Origin: Ciona intestinalis | Taxonomy: Eukaryota; Chordata; Ascidiacea; Phlebobranchia; Cionidae | Length of the DNA: 64,000 bases | Assembly: GCF_000224145.3 (NCBI RefSeq) | Contig: NC_020173.2 | Coordinates: forward strand, 5,837,039-5,901,038 | Direction of reading: 5' to 3' | Shown here: positions 46,701 through 58,000 of the stretch, in pieces | Numbering within the stretch: position 1 is the stretch's first letter | How the letters are laid out: each line of letters begins with the position of its first letter | The notes under the pieces: generated by a model | The model's database searches: none | Seen by the model: the letters and a program-made list of their open reading frames with translations, nothing else | What the model was told of the DNA's origin: nothing | Translations under genes and position numbers: made by a program

Positions 46701-49252
46701 TTATCTTAGCGTGACCGGAACACCACAGTCGGTATGTAGGTGTTCTGTTTCATACACCTCGCGCCAGCTTACGAGTTACCAAGTATGTTACTTTGTAGGT
46801 GATTATTTTTGTTAGATTTTTTTTTATGTATGGCGGACAATTTGTACAACCCATTAGTGACCACTGGGTTTAAACAATTGCCATTAGGTGTCTTGCCCAA
46901 AGGCACATACGCCCACAATGGTAGCAGCGTCGAGCCTTGAACTCATTACCTCTGGGTTACAGGACTCTTGGTGTTTTAATCCAGAGTTTATGAAGTTTGT
47001 AGCAGAATCTGATAAATATGATTTTCGCTATTATTTTTGAAGAGAAAAATAAAACAATATAGTTGGGTATTCATTCTCGGAAACGTGGGATTTACTTCCC
47101 AACAGAATCCCATTTTACCCCACAGTATTACATTTAATTTTATGTGAAAAAAGAAGTATGTTTTTATAGCTTTGGTTTTAAAACTACATGGCTACAATAA
47201 AGGTGTAAGACTGTCCATTCAAGTTTTAGTGTGTCGTTAAATTGTAAAGGGTTTATACGATTATGGAAAAAATAAAAGAATTTAGCTTATTTATCTTAGT
47301 TTTGTGGGATGACGACAGTCGTTACAACACGGGTGTTCTGATTCTTTTATAGCTTAGTTAACTATTGATAGTTCCAACTACTTTAAACGATTTTTGAATT
47401 GTTTGATTTATTTGTCGTTAAATTTAACTTATACTTTTCTTGTTTCAACTTTGGCAGCAGTTGCTATAGCTTGGTCGTTTGATTGTTACGAAATACTACG
47501 CGGGTCGGCATGTGTTACGTCATAACGATTGTTTGTCGGCGGTTTTACAATCATTTTTTAAAACAAATATTTCTAAGAATTGGTAAACCATTTATGCACT
47601 CTCAGTGTTTAAAAATGATTAAGTCGAAATACATTTGGTTTGGGAAAGATAGTCCTTTCTCCTGTATCGACCCATTTAGTGGTGGATAAAAAAATACTTA
47701 AACCGAATTAGAAACCGTATCCTCACGACTCTAAAAGAGCGTTGTTAATTGTTAAGAACACGACCAGGGAAGATGGGGTGTTTAGGAATTACCGGTGTCC
47801 ATCTTACCCCACAGTATTATGTACTTGTGTTAATGTAATGCTTTGTTTGAAAACGATTTCAGTTCAGATCTGTGAGTAAACAATTACATTTAGTAGGGTG
47901 GGGCAAGATGGGACAACTTTAGCACATAATATCCAAATATCCTGATTGTTTTAAACAATTAACAACGGTCCATGGGAGTCGTGAGGATATAGTTTTATAA
48001 TTTATTATAATGTTCTTTGTTTACTACACGAATGGGACGAGTAAATAGAATGAAAAGGTGTCCCATCTTCCCCCACCCTTCCGTATAAGTATATACAATG
48101 ACATTTGATGGCATTGTTTAAACAGAATACCTCGGGGCAATATCAACGCTGTATATTTGTCACGTCAGATATACGGCTACTTTCTCGTTTCTTGTATAGT
48201 TAAAATAGCTTACGGCATGAAACTTGTATTTGGTAATATACACGGCCAACTATAGAGATAACGAATTATCAGGCCGTATCTCTAATAGGCCGTGGGCAAT
48301 AGAAAATCAGTATAGTACTATGGGGGTTAAGGGGTAAGATGGCTACCGTTGGCACATATATACCATATTTCCTGATCGTGTTTGTCACGTCTTAATGCTC
48401 TTTTACATTCTTATAAGGATACGGTTTTATATTTCTGTAAATATTCTTTGTTTACTACCAATAAGACGATAAAAGATATTGGAAACATAATTATTTCTTT
48501 TGTCAGAAACTACTTTGCAATTTTGTCAATTAAAAATTTGGCGATGAATTATTTCAGGTCGCTGCGTCGCGGAATATAAGCACGTGGTATTATGCTTCGT
48601 TCAGTGCGGTTGGTGGGGCGGCTAAACTTTTCCATTACCAATCTACACGGGAGTTTTCAGCGTTTATCGGCCTTTTCTGGAACACGAAACCGCTAGATTG
48701 GCTGTTCTGGGATTACGCGAGGTCAAAGTACTGTGGTTATGGTAAAGAATGCAAAGTTGAAGAACGAATATTAAAGTCGAAGGTTGACTTGTTCAAACAT
48801 TTAGGAAAGTAAGACAACTTGTTCTATCTTGTCTACAAGTCTCTTAAAAGTGGTATGGTGTTTTATATACAGGAGAGTGGGGGACATTGATGAAGACACA
48901 TAATATCCAAATACCCTGATCGTGTTTTAAGCAATTAACAACGGTCCATGGGGGGATACGGTTTTATAATTCTTTGTTTACTATCAAATGGGACGAGAAA
49001 ATAGAACGAAAAGATGTTCCACCTCCCCACCCTACTATATAGTAGGACGATGGGACATCTCCGTATTTCCCCATGATTATGTAAATATGCTATATTTACT
49101 ACCAAATGGGACGATAAAATAAAAACAAGTTCCATTTTACCCCATCCCAATCTTACCCCAACCTACTATAGGTTTAACTAACTTATATATTCTTCATTTC
49201 CAGGGTTTCTTCAAAGACGAACTCTTTGTTTGGTATTCAACCAAGCCCATGA
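43755..49252 (+). CDS. MGAT4-type N-acetylglucosaminyltransferase, short form
   Basis: Golgi type II glycosyltransferase related to GnT-IV (MGAT4), which adds beta-1,4-GlcNAc branches to N-glycan cores. Exons 43755-44234, 46092-46307, 48558-48808 and 49204-49252 give 331 residues; all phases agree. Residues about 7-27 are the signal anchor (RLLITISLVGTLWLTARVAL). The catalytic domain starts TVAVGIPSITRNGATYLLETLGSML, then VIGPPEY, ARWRSKQNLDEQFLM (human RWRTKQNLDYCFLM), the metal-binding acidic motif MMEDD (E217-D219), AAKLFHYQSTREFSAFIGLFW, KPLDWLFWDYARSKYC and DLFKHLGKVSSKTNSLFG, where human enzymes have FQHVGLHSSLSGK. The frame then ends at once, so the C-terminal roughly 90-150 residues of MGAT4A/B/C are missing. 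Which MGAT4 paralogue it matches is not decided; MGAT4C/D-like is possible. Introns are dominated by MITEs. Confidence 0.9.
44273..44468. mobile_element. MITE in the MGAT4-type gene, intron 1
   Basis: Ends 'tactgtgggggaagatggg' and 'cccatctttccccacccta', 38 bases after the exon 1 donor. Confidence 0.87.
45370..45560. mobile_element. MITE in the MGAT4-type gene, intron 1
   Basis: Left end 'gaaggggaagatgggacac', right end 'ccgtcttccccaacctaat'. A truncated left end of a further copy is at 44994-45017. Confidence 0.82.
45895..46090 (+). repeat. Two SINE-tail units before exon 2 of the MGAT4-type gene
   Basis: Two units with 'gcgggcacgaggtgtatga' and 'gggaacgaggtgtataaaa'. The second runs up to the branch/acceptor region of the 46092 exon, so the splice acceptor is partly embedded in repeat-derived sequence. 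Confidence 0.75.
46328..46526. mobile_element. MITE in the MGAT4-type gene, intron 2
   Basis: Ends 'agtagggtgggggaaatag' and 'cttgtcttaccccacccta', 20 bases downstream of the exon 2 donor. Confidence 0.87.
46680..46990 (-). mobile_element. SINE, nearly full length, minus orientation
   Basis: Tail 'gcaacttatttatcttagc', 'tttcatacacctcgcgcca', core 'ccattagtgaccactgggt', 'aggtgtcttgcccaaaggc', 'aatggtagcagcgtcgagc', head 'ccttgaactcattacctctg'. Confidence 0.8.
47690..48085. mobile_element. Two MITE copies (one partial) in the MGAT4-type gene, intron 2
   Basis: A diverged right portion at about 47690-47820 ends 'catcttaccccacagtat'. A complete copy at 47889-48085 has 'agtagggtggggcaagatg' and 'tcccatcttcccccaccct' ends. 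Confidence 0.82.
48866..49170. mobile_element. Two adjacent MITE copies before the last exon of the MGAT4-type gene
   Basis: Copy one at about 48868-49041 (internal 'caatatcctgatcgtgtttt'-like text, right end 'cctccccaccctactatat'), then directly a shorter diverged copy at 49041-49172. The tight head-to-tail packing suggests insertion of one next to the TA end of the other. Confidence 0.75.
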
Positions 49253-49508
49253 AGACACAAAAAGTTCATGCTTAATATAGATTGTAAGCGGGCACGTGGT
49301 GTGTCAAACAGAACACCCGTGTTATAACCACTGTTCTTGCCCCGCCCTACGAGGATTAAGTTTAGTTTCTCAAATTCAAATGCCGTTTACTTCATTTTTA
49401 ACCATGTTCACTATGTTATATACAGGTATGTAGCTATATAACTATAATGTAGCCCGTAAACGGGTACGAGGTGTAAACTGTAGCCAAGCGGACCGGGATA
49501 GTTGTAGT

Positions 49509-49690
49509 TATAGTATGGTGGGGGAAGATGGGACACTTTTTCCTTTTATTTTCTCGTCCCATTTATAGCAACCGAATAACATTCAAAGAATTGTAAAACT
49601 GTATCCTCAAGACTTCTACAGACCGTTGTTTAAAACACGATCAGGATAATTACACTTATGGTGTCCCGTCTTTTCCCACCCTGCTCTATG
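49509..49690. mobile_element. MITE downstream of the MGAT4-type gene
   Basis: Ends 'agtatggtgggggaagatg' and 'tcccgtcttttcccaccct'. Confidence 0.83.
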
Positions 49691-50047
49691 GCTAAACTAA
49701 TCATTAAAAACATTATTGTACGGCCACACTACATTGTTCCAGATATTTATGTGCCTTAAGAGATATTAGCCTTACCGACATTCTATGCACACCTATCACC
49801 TTGTGTCTTATGCGCTTTATATTCTAATATTCGTGGTAACTGCAATTTGTCACTATACGAGCACGATAGTTTTAAGATATAACTGTAACTCCAAACTTTG
49901 TAATCGTGACTTGATGTCAGAATACTAAAGAACTGAACAGCTCAGTAGTTTAACCTTTTTAACCGCTTATTCCAGTTCAAACCTATATATGAAGTTACTT
50001 ACTTTTTTCAAACACACAAAATTCTTCAGTGATTAGTGAAATAGTTG

Positions 50048-51100
50048 TAATAGGTTGGGGTAAGATGGTTCGTGTTTTTCATTCTATTTTATCGTCTCAT
50101 TTGGTAACAAACAACGAACATTTACAGAAAATATGACCGCATCATTCTCACAGATCTAAAAGGGCATTATAAGTTGTTAAAAAATCGTTTAGAAAATATG
50201 GGATATTATGTGCTAACTGCATCCCATCTTACCCCACAGTTCTTATAGCCTTTATTTTGCACTTGCTGCTTAACCTATGACAATTTGCATGGGAAATACA
50301 AATCTATGGAAAATCGGATTTGTGTAATTTGAATAGGTTTCAAGGCAGACTAATTGGGTTTGTAGGCCAACCCTGGCACAAATAACAGGTCCTAAATGCT
50401 GTAGGTCGTATGGCCTCACCCACGTAGAATAGCAAGGCAGAAGTCGAGTACAAGAGGATAATACAGCTCATAAAACACAAAAAATACAAACACATTCAAC
50501 TCCACAGCGGAAAAATAAATTCTGTAACAATAAAAACATACAGTAGGGTGGAGCAAGATGGTACAGCTTTATATTCTATTTTCTCGTCCCATTCAGTAGT
50601 AAACAAACAACATTTAAATAGTTATAAAACCGTAGCCTCACGTCTCCCATGGACCGTTGTTAATTCATTGAAACACGATCAGGATATTATGTGCTAAAGG
50701 TGTCCCATCTTCCCCCACCCTACAATATAGTAGGTTAGGACAAGATGGATACCGTTACACAATTCTGTAAATAATGTTTTCTAATACCAACTGGTAAGGG
50801 GGAACATGGGAAGATACAAGAGAACAAAACTTCAACCATCTTGCCCCAAGTTACTAAACTCTAAAATTGCTCTTCTGGTGATAAAAGTTTTTGGTAAAAT
50901 AGTAAACCAACTTAGAGTGAGATGGGCACCTTTAAGACATAATATCTAAATATCCTGATCATGTTTTAAACAATTAACAACGGTCTATGGAAGTCGTGAA
51001 GATATGATTTTATAATTCTTTGAATGTTCCTTGTTTACAACCAAATGGGGGGGGGGAATAGAACAAAAAAGTGTCCCATCTTCCCCACCCTACTATAGGT
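50048..51100. mobile_element. Cluster of four MITE copies
   Basis: Copies at about 50048-50248 (diverged), 50540-50728, 50727-50870 (partial) and 50915-51100. Complete copies carry 'agtagggtggagcaagatg' and 'cccatcttcccccacccta' type ends. The stretch has no gene. Confidence 0.78.
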
Positions 51101-52010
51101 CTACCATTTTTATCAGCAGAGCAAATACAAGAATTATAACATGCATGGTAACAACACTTAAAAAAACAGTGCATATAAAACACAAGTATCACCAATTACA
51201 ATTAAGTACCAAGACTGTATACAAACTATAGAATACTTTCTGCATATAAATAAAACTAGTTTGGTATTAATTATAAAAGTGCTGTAGTTATAACACGGGT
51301 GTTTTGTTTCATACACCTCGTGCCTGCTTAAAAGTTACCACGTATGTAACTTTGTGGGTGATTGGTTTTCTGTATATGGCTGATAATATGGGAAACTTAT
51401 TAGTGACCACCATTCCATTAAAAAAGGTTAAAATACGACAAAATGTTGTGGTAACTTACTGCGTGAAGAATAAAACTGCAAAGGTTTGAAGAAATGGAAA
51501 CCATGAAGTGTATTGGGGTATGGGTTATGTTTTCCCTTTTATCGTCCCATTTGGTAGTTTTTTTACAGAGTTATATCCTTATGCTGACAACACTAAAAGA
51601 GAGTTGTTAATTATTGAGACTGGATTTAGTGAACATGGGATATTATGTGCCAACATGAACCATCTTACCCCACAGTACTATTTAACCCTAGAGTTAAAAT
51701 GTTACAGATTCCGAGGTTATTGCATATAAAAGTAAATAAAGACGCTTCGGGAACAACAAAGAATATAAAGGCGTGATTAACTCGGGAAAATCGAAGTGCA
51801 ACGTCATTAAATGACGTATGTTAGTACGAGCTTAAAAAATACGATGCAAAGTCATAGAAACCCAGGAGAACAACCCATATTTACGAAAAGGTAAATCGAA
51901 CGGCAAACTGTGCCTAAATAATGCAGGAAAAATGCATGTATTTCGGTAAATTGGGGGTACTGTGATTCTATTACTCCGCAATGTTTTATTACGCATTATG
52001 ACGCAACACA
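51100..52010. other. Spacer between the MGAT4-type gene and the right-end receptor
   Basis: Contains a reversed SINE tail (51290-51400), a diverged MITE (51513-51680) and AT-rich unique sequence that should hold the 3' UTR of the minus-strand receptor. No further gene is seen. Confidence 0.5.
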
Positions 52011-55000
52011 TTAGTACGTGACGTAAATATTGCTGGTTGAATAAGTGTCATGTTCGGGTGAACAATAATTGGTTTCCGTTAATTGAACTGCGTCTTCACC
52101 ACGCTTCCAAAATATAACACCTCTAAACGTGCGCTTGTACCTGTATATATGTATTAATATTAGGGATAAATAATAAATGAATGAATGTGTAGTTGTATGT
52201 ATAATGTAAACATTAATTTTAAAATCAGAAAATGTTGAATAAATTAAACACAGATCTAGGTAATATTAATAAACACATAATAAATCCTTAATATACAAAC
52301 CATGCCTAATTTGCCAATCACATCATATTAATATCTGATGTTACTTTCAGTTACTGCACCAAGCAAGTAAAAAAATACACTGTACTAACCGGTTTTACAC
52401 TGTCTAACAGTATATACAATCTCCATTATCTCACATAACTTTTAATGGTGCCGGGTTCAAATCCCACCGCTGCTACTTCTTAACTTATCCAACTGATGCT
52501 CGTTGCCTTACTTTTATATATTTTAACGACTGTCGTTTTGCTGTTGATTCCTTCCTCTTTGTATAGTGTCAATAATTTGATCTTTGCCACCATATTCCAA
52601 AGTTAAATAAAAATTAAGGTATGCTGAATAACATTATCACGAAAGACATGCATTTCTGGATAGCGGATTAAAAATTTGATCTTTCAGTAAAAAATTATGT
52701 TAAATAATAAATAACATTACTATTTAAAACATACATTTCTGTAAACTATATACTACGTACACCTTATGTTTCATTCACCTGTAAGCCAAGAAAATACCAA
52801 CGGCAGCCAGAGCCAGAATAACCATTATAACAATTAACGCGATAATTCCACCCGATGTTGATGAAGGTTTTCTTGACAAAGGAACTACTGTTGAATAAAA
52901 GGTATTGTTGCCAATTGTTTGCAGTTGAATGCTTGTAGCAATTGTATAACTTGAACTGATGGAAGCAGTTTTGGTAGTTTGTTCTACTGTTAGCCATGCA
53001 AGCAGGAAAATAATTATTACAACCAAATCAACATTTGTACCTACATTTCGTAATTGGTTCGGAAACAGTTACTTTTGTCACACCTAGAAAAAAGTAAGCA
53101 CTAAAACAAGATAAGGATAGTAATAATATTTCAGTGTTTTCCAAGATTTTGTGGCAGCAACAGAAAAAAAAGTAATAAATGTAACTTATCTATCATCGCA
53201 TGGCGGACAACGACAGTCGTTATGACACGGGTGTTCTGTTTCACACACCTCGTGCCCACTTACAATTTACCACATATGTAACTTATTTATCCTCAAATGG
53301 CGGGGCAACGAAAGTCGTTATAACACGGGTGTTCTGTTATATACACATCGTGTCAGCTTAAAAGTTACCATGTATGTAACTTAATTATCCTCACATAGCG
53401 GAGCAGCGACAGTTGTTATAACATAGGTGTTCTGTTTTATACACCTCGTGTCCCCTTACAAGTTACCATGTATGCAACTTATTTATCCTCAAATGGCGGG
53501 GCAACGAAAGTCGTTATAACACGGGTGTTCTGTTATATACACATCGTGTCAGCTTAAAAGTTACCATGTATGTAACTTAATTATCCTCAAATAGCGGAGC
53601 AGCGAAAGTCGTTATAACATGGGTGTTCTGTTATATACACCTCGTGTCCCCTTACAAGTTACCACGTATGCAACTTATTTATCCTCAAATGGCGGAGCAG
53701 CGAAAGTCGTTATAACATAGGTGTTCTGTTATATACACCTCGTGTCAGCTTACAAGTTACCACGTATGTAACTTAATTATCCTCAAATAGCGGAGCAGCG
53801 AAAGTCGTTATAACATGGGTGTTCTGTTATATACACCTCGTGTCAGCTTACAAGTTACCACGTATGTAACTTATTTATCCTCGCATGGCGGAGCAACGAC
53901 AGTCGTTATAACACGGGTGTTCTGTTTTATACACATCGTGTCCACTTACAAGTTACCACGTATGTAACTTATTTATCCTCAAATGGCGGGCAACGAAAGT
54001 CGTTACAGCGCCGGTGTTTTGTTTCATACACCTGCTCGCCTTTAGTAAAACTGTTAAGTGTTGTAAGGACACATACAGCCACAGTGGTAACAACATTGAG
54101 CCTCAAACCATACGATTGGAGGCAGGCACTATGCTATAGCATTGGACAGTTATTTCAGACATGCTACACACATTCACGTAATACAAGTTGGAGAACACTG
54201 TTACATATAAAACACCTCATGCTTACATAACACCAACACTAAAAAACAGCCAAGAAAAAAACCACTTTAACTAAAACCATGCAGATAAGGACTAACTATT
54301 ACAAATACAAACTCATGCAATGTAGGACAATGTGTATATGCATATATATATATATGTATGTATGATGTTGTCTTCCCAATAACCTTAACATCCAGGGTGC
54401 TACAACCAAAAAGTGACCACTGGGTTGTAGCAATGTTCGTTAAGTGTTTTACACATTCGCCGACAAAGCCACAATTGTAGCAGCGTCAAGCTTCGAACCT
54501 GGTAACCTTTGGTTGCGATGCAAGCGCCTAACCACTGAGCTACAGAACCAGACCAAAATATGGATTTAACTAAAGCCACATATTAATATATGGTAGGGTG
54601 GGGGAGATGGGACACCTTTAACACATAATATACAAATATCCTTATCGTGTTTTAAACAATTAACAACGGTCTATGGGAGTAGCGAGGATATAATTTATGA
54701 TTCTTTGAATATTTTTTGTTTACTACTAAACGGAACGAGATAATGGAGCTAAAAGGTGTCCCATCTTCCCCCACCCTACTGTACAATAATATCTAATACC
54801 CCACTAACCTGATACAGTTGTAGTCGTACTTAGTAGTTTATCGCACGACACAATACCATTAGCTTCCCACATTCTACCACTTGTACACTCATACTGTGGG
54901 TAAAAGACATTCATTTATTCCAAAACAAAAGGTTTCTTATGTATGAAGGCCTTTCAGGGGATGAGTTTTGTATTTCTGCTTTATAACAACTGTTGTTTTT

Positions 55001-58000
55001 CGGTATTTCTATTTTGTACAGTCGTATAACACAGGTGTTTTGTAACTTTGTTTCATACACCTCGTGTTTCATACACCCCCCACCTGATATTTTCCGGAAT
55101 AAATGACAATAAGTGTCCAAAGAGCTGGAGCAATTGCTATTAAGTGTCTAAGACACATATGGATACACCCGCAATGTTAACAGCATAGAATACCATTTAA
55201 TTACAACCGAGCAACCACGGCGTCAAACCCACCTGGAACCTTGGGTTTGCTTCCCCAGCACAAGTTACATTGATGGTAGACCCATAGTTTAAACCACATG
55301 ACGGCAAACTTTGTGTGGCTCCTTCTGGTATTATGTTGGATGCAGGACTGATGCAAGTGATGCCTGTGGTGGGACTTGGGTTAGATACTCAGTTTATTTT
55401 CTCAAATAAATATCATTATATTCTGTATAGTAGACCAGGGTCGGCTTATTACCCTAAAATTGTATATGAACATTTTATTCTGTATGGGTAAAGTCCTCCA
55501 GCGAGGCACCCTATGAAACCTGGGATTTAGACCAGAGTTGGCCCATTATCCCAACATTATATATGCACATTCTATTCTATATGGGTGAGGTCCTACAGTG
55601 AGGCATGCCATGGAACTCGGGGTTTAGACCAGAGTTGGCACATTACCCCAACATTGTAAATGCACGTTCTATTCTATATGGGTGAGGTCCTACAGTGAGG
55701 CATGCCATGAGACCTGGGATTTAGACCAGAGTTGGCCCATTACCCCAACATTGTAAATGCACGTTCTATTCTACTTGGGTGAGGTCCTACAGTGAGGTCA
55801 CAGTTGGTTGATTAGTCATTACCATTCTAACAGTAATAAATATTAAATATATCTTTTTCTTAAATACACACTAGAATCAACTTACAGCGGTCACACTATG
55901 GAACCTTGGATTTGGGACCAAACTAAAATAAGAAAATACTTTTATATCCTTTCCTTTTAAACAAACTAGAATCCACTTACTGTTTATCCTGACAATAAAC
56001 GAACAGATAGCAAGGTTTCCACTGAGATCTTGAGCTTTGTATTGAAAGAAATGAGTTCCTTCTGGTAGCAAGTAAGGGGGTGTACCTTTTACCTGGCAGG
56101 GGGGGGGAGTTACCATACTTATATTATGGTTTTATGTTTTGAATAACATTCAAAATACTACAAGCAACATAATCCCATAAACACACGGAGGAAAATGTTT
56201 TTAACTTATTGGTTGTAATTGTTAAGTACTGTATTGTTAACCTCTTTGCTGAAAATTCTGAGGTCGGCCTGCCCACCCTGCCACCCCAGGTTTGTCGCCT
56301 ATATACATACAAGCCACTTACATTTGCCTTTATCACAACTGTTCCTGAGTTATCGGTAGCAGTAGGGACAGTGTAGTTTACAAAAGCTGTGGTGGAGCAT
56401 TTGTCCAAGGAGTAAACTTGAAGTTCAGAAGGACAAGTTGAGCCGAATGTTGGGCGGATTTCATCTGAAAGTTTAATGTTTTAATATCTTTTTTTTTTTG
56501 TATATATATATTAATATATAGTAGGAAGGGGGGAAAGAGACACCTTTTCATTCCATTTTCTCATCTCATTTGGAAGTAAACAAAGAAAATTCAAAGAATT
56601 ATAAAACTGTATCCTGATGAGTCCATAGATCGTTGTTAACTGTATAAAACACGATCAGGATATTTAGATGTTATTTGCAAAAGATGTCCCGTCTTCCCCT
56701 ACCCTACTATGAATGACACTATCCATATAATATGATAGAATGATTGTAACTTGTTATCATCGCATGGCGGGCAGCGACAGCCTTTAACATTAGTGTTTTG
56801 TTTCATATCTCGTGCCCGGCTACAAGTTAGCATTGCAGTTAAATGTTCTGCCCAAAGACACTTATCTACACAATGGTAGCAGCGACGAGCTTAGAACCCA
56901 TACATATACAATGTCATATATACTGTCCCTAAAATCTTATGAAGATTTCCAAAGCTAAAAAGGAACCACTAAACTAATGGGCCACCCCTAGAACCCAGGT
57001 CGTCTACAAAAACTTACACAGAACACAATGCACAGAAGTAATCAATTAACAGCCTACCTTTAGTATGGTGTGGCACACACGTATTGTTACCAGCTATATA
57101 AGTATGATGATCAGCGCATTCACACTGGTGGCCTGTTGGTGTTGGAAGACATATTTGTGGGCAACCTCCTCGGTTAGTGCTGCAAGGTGTAATACCTGGG
57201 AATGTAGGATATTAAATTAAAGTGAGGTGTATATGACTGGTTGGGTGATGGCCCAACTCTGGACTAAATCCTATGGCCACATTGCTGAAATGCAGTTCCA
57301 CCTATAGTTGTCAAACATAGACATAGGGAACCTCATTGATTAATGTGGTGAATGCAATAGACTTTGCCTCAACTTGTTTGTATAGACATCTAACAGCAGG
57401 GTAAAATCTGTTGTTGGTGGGTGGGGTTAAAACTGGGGTTTTGGAGGTCACCCATAATGTTATGACCCCCAACACCCATGTAACCTTAGTAACCCCATTT
57501 GTTAATTGATAAAAACACCTATCTTACTCGTTGGAAGATCAGATTTAGAGAAGTATTTCACTGCCGACAAATCGAAGAATATCGCCGGACCATAAACACT
57601 CACGCTGGTAGAAGTTACATTCCCGGCAATAATATCAACCGTTGGTATTTTATGAAGCGAGTTTTGGTTGGTGTCGGTTACGTACACATAACCAGCATAA
57701 TATTCAATACCAAGCATTAGATTCGGCTGTGGAAAGGAAAATGTTTATTTAGTCGTTGCTGTTTAACATGTAGAAACTTTTTATGCTTTTTAACCAAGCT
57801 ATTTCACTTATTTTACACTTAACTTTTTATGGTATGTTATACTAATATACTTATACATGTATTTATAAATAATGTGTTTTCTTATAATTTATAATAAATT
57901 AGTTCTGGTTAGGTTATTACCTTTTTAAATCCAAGTGAAACTGAACCACTTTTCTTCGTTATTAGATTGTACCATCCAACTTTACCTGTACTTGCCTCGC

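Noticed and set aside
53184..54010. Regularly spaced 98-base array as a CRISPR
   Set aside because: Whole units repeat with no unique spacers, the host is an animal, and the unit is a SINE tail.
54470..54550. tRNA-like sequence on the minus strand
   Set aside because: Box A and box B match, but the acceptor and anticodon stems do not pair and a SINE core follows; it is a SINE head, not a tRNA gene.
55877..56116. Possible extra exon around 55880-55930 (reads NPRFHSV, like part of the sushi module)
   Set aside because: HYR exon 55981-56092 joins directly to the sushi exon at 55363 in correct phase. Inserting this piece gives a stop or a phase clash. It may be a decayed exon copy.
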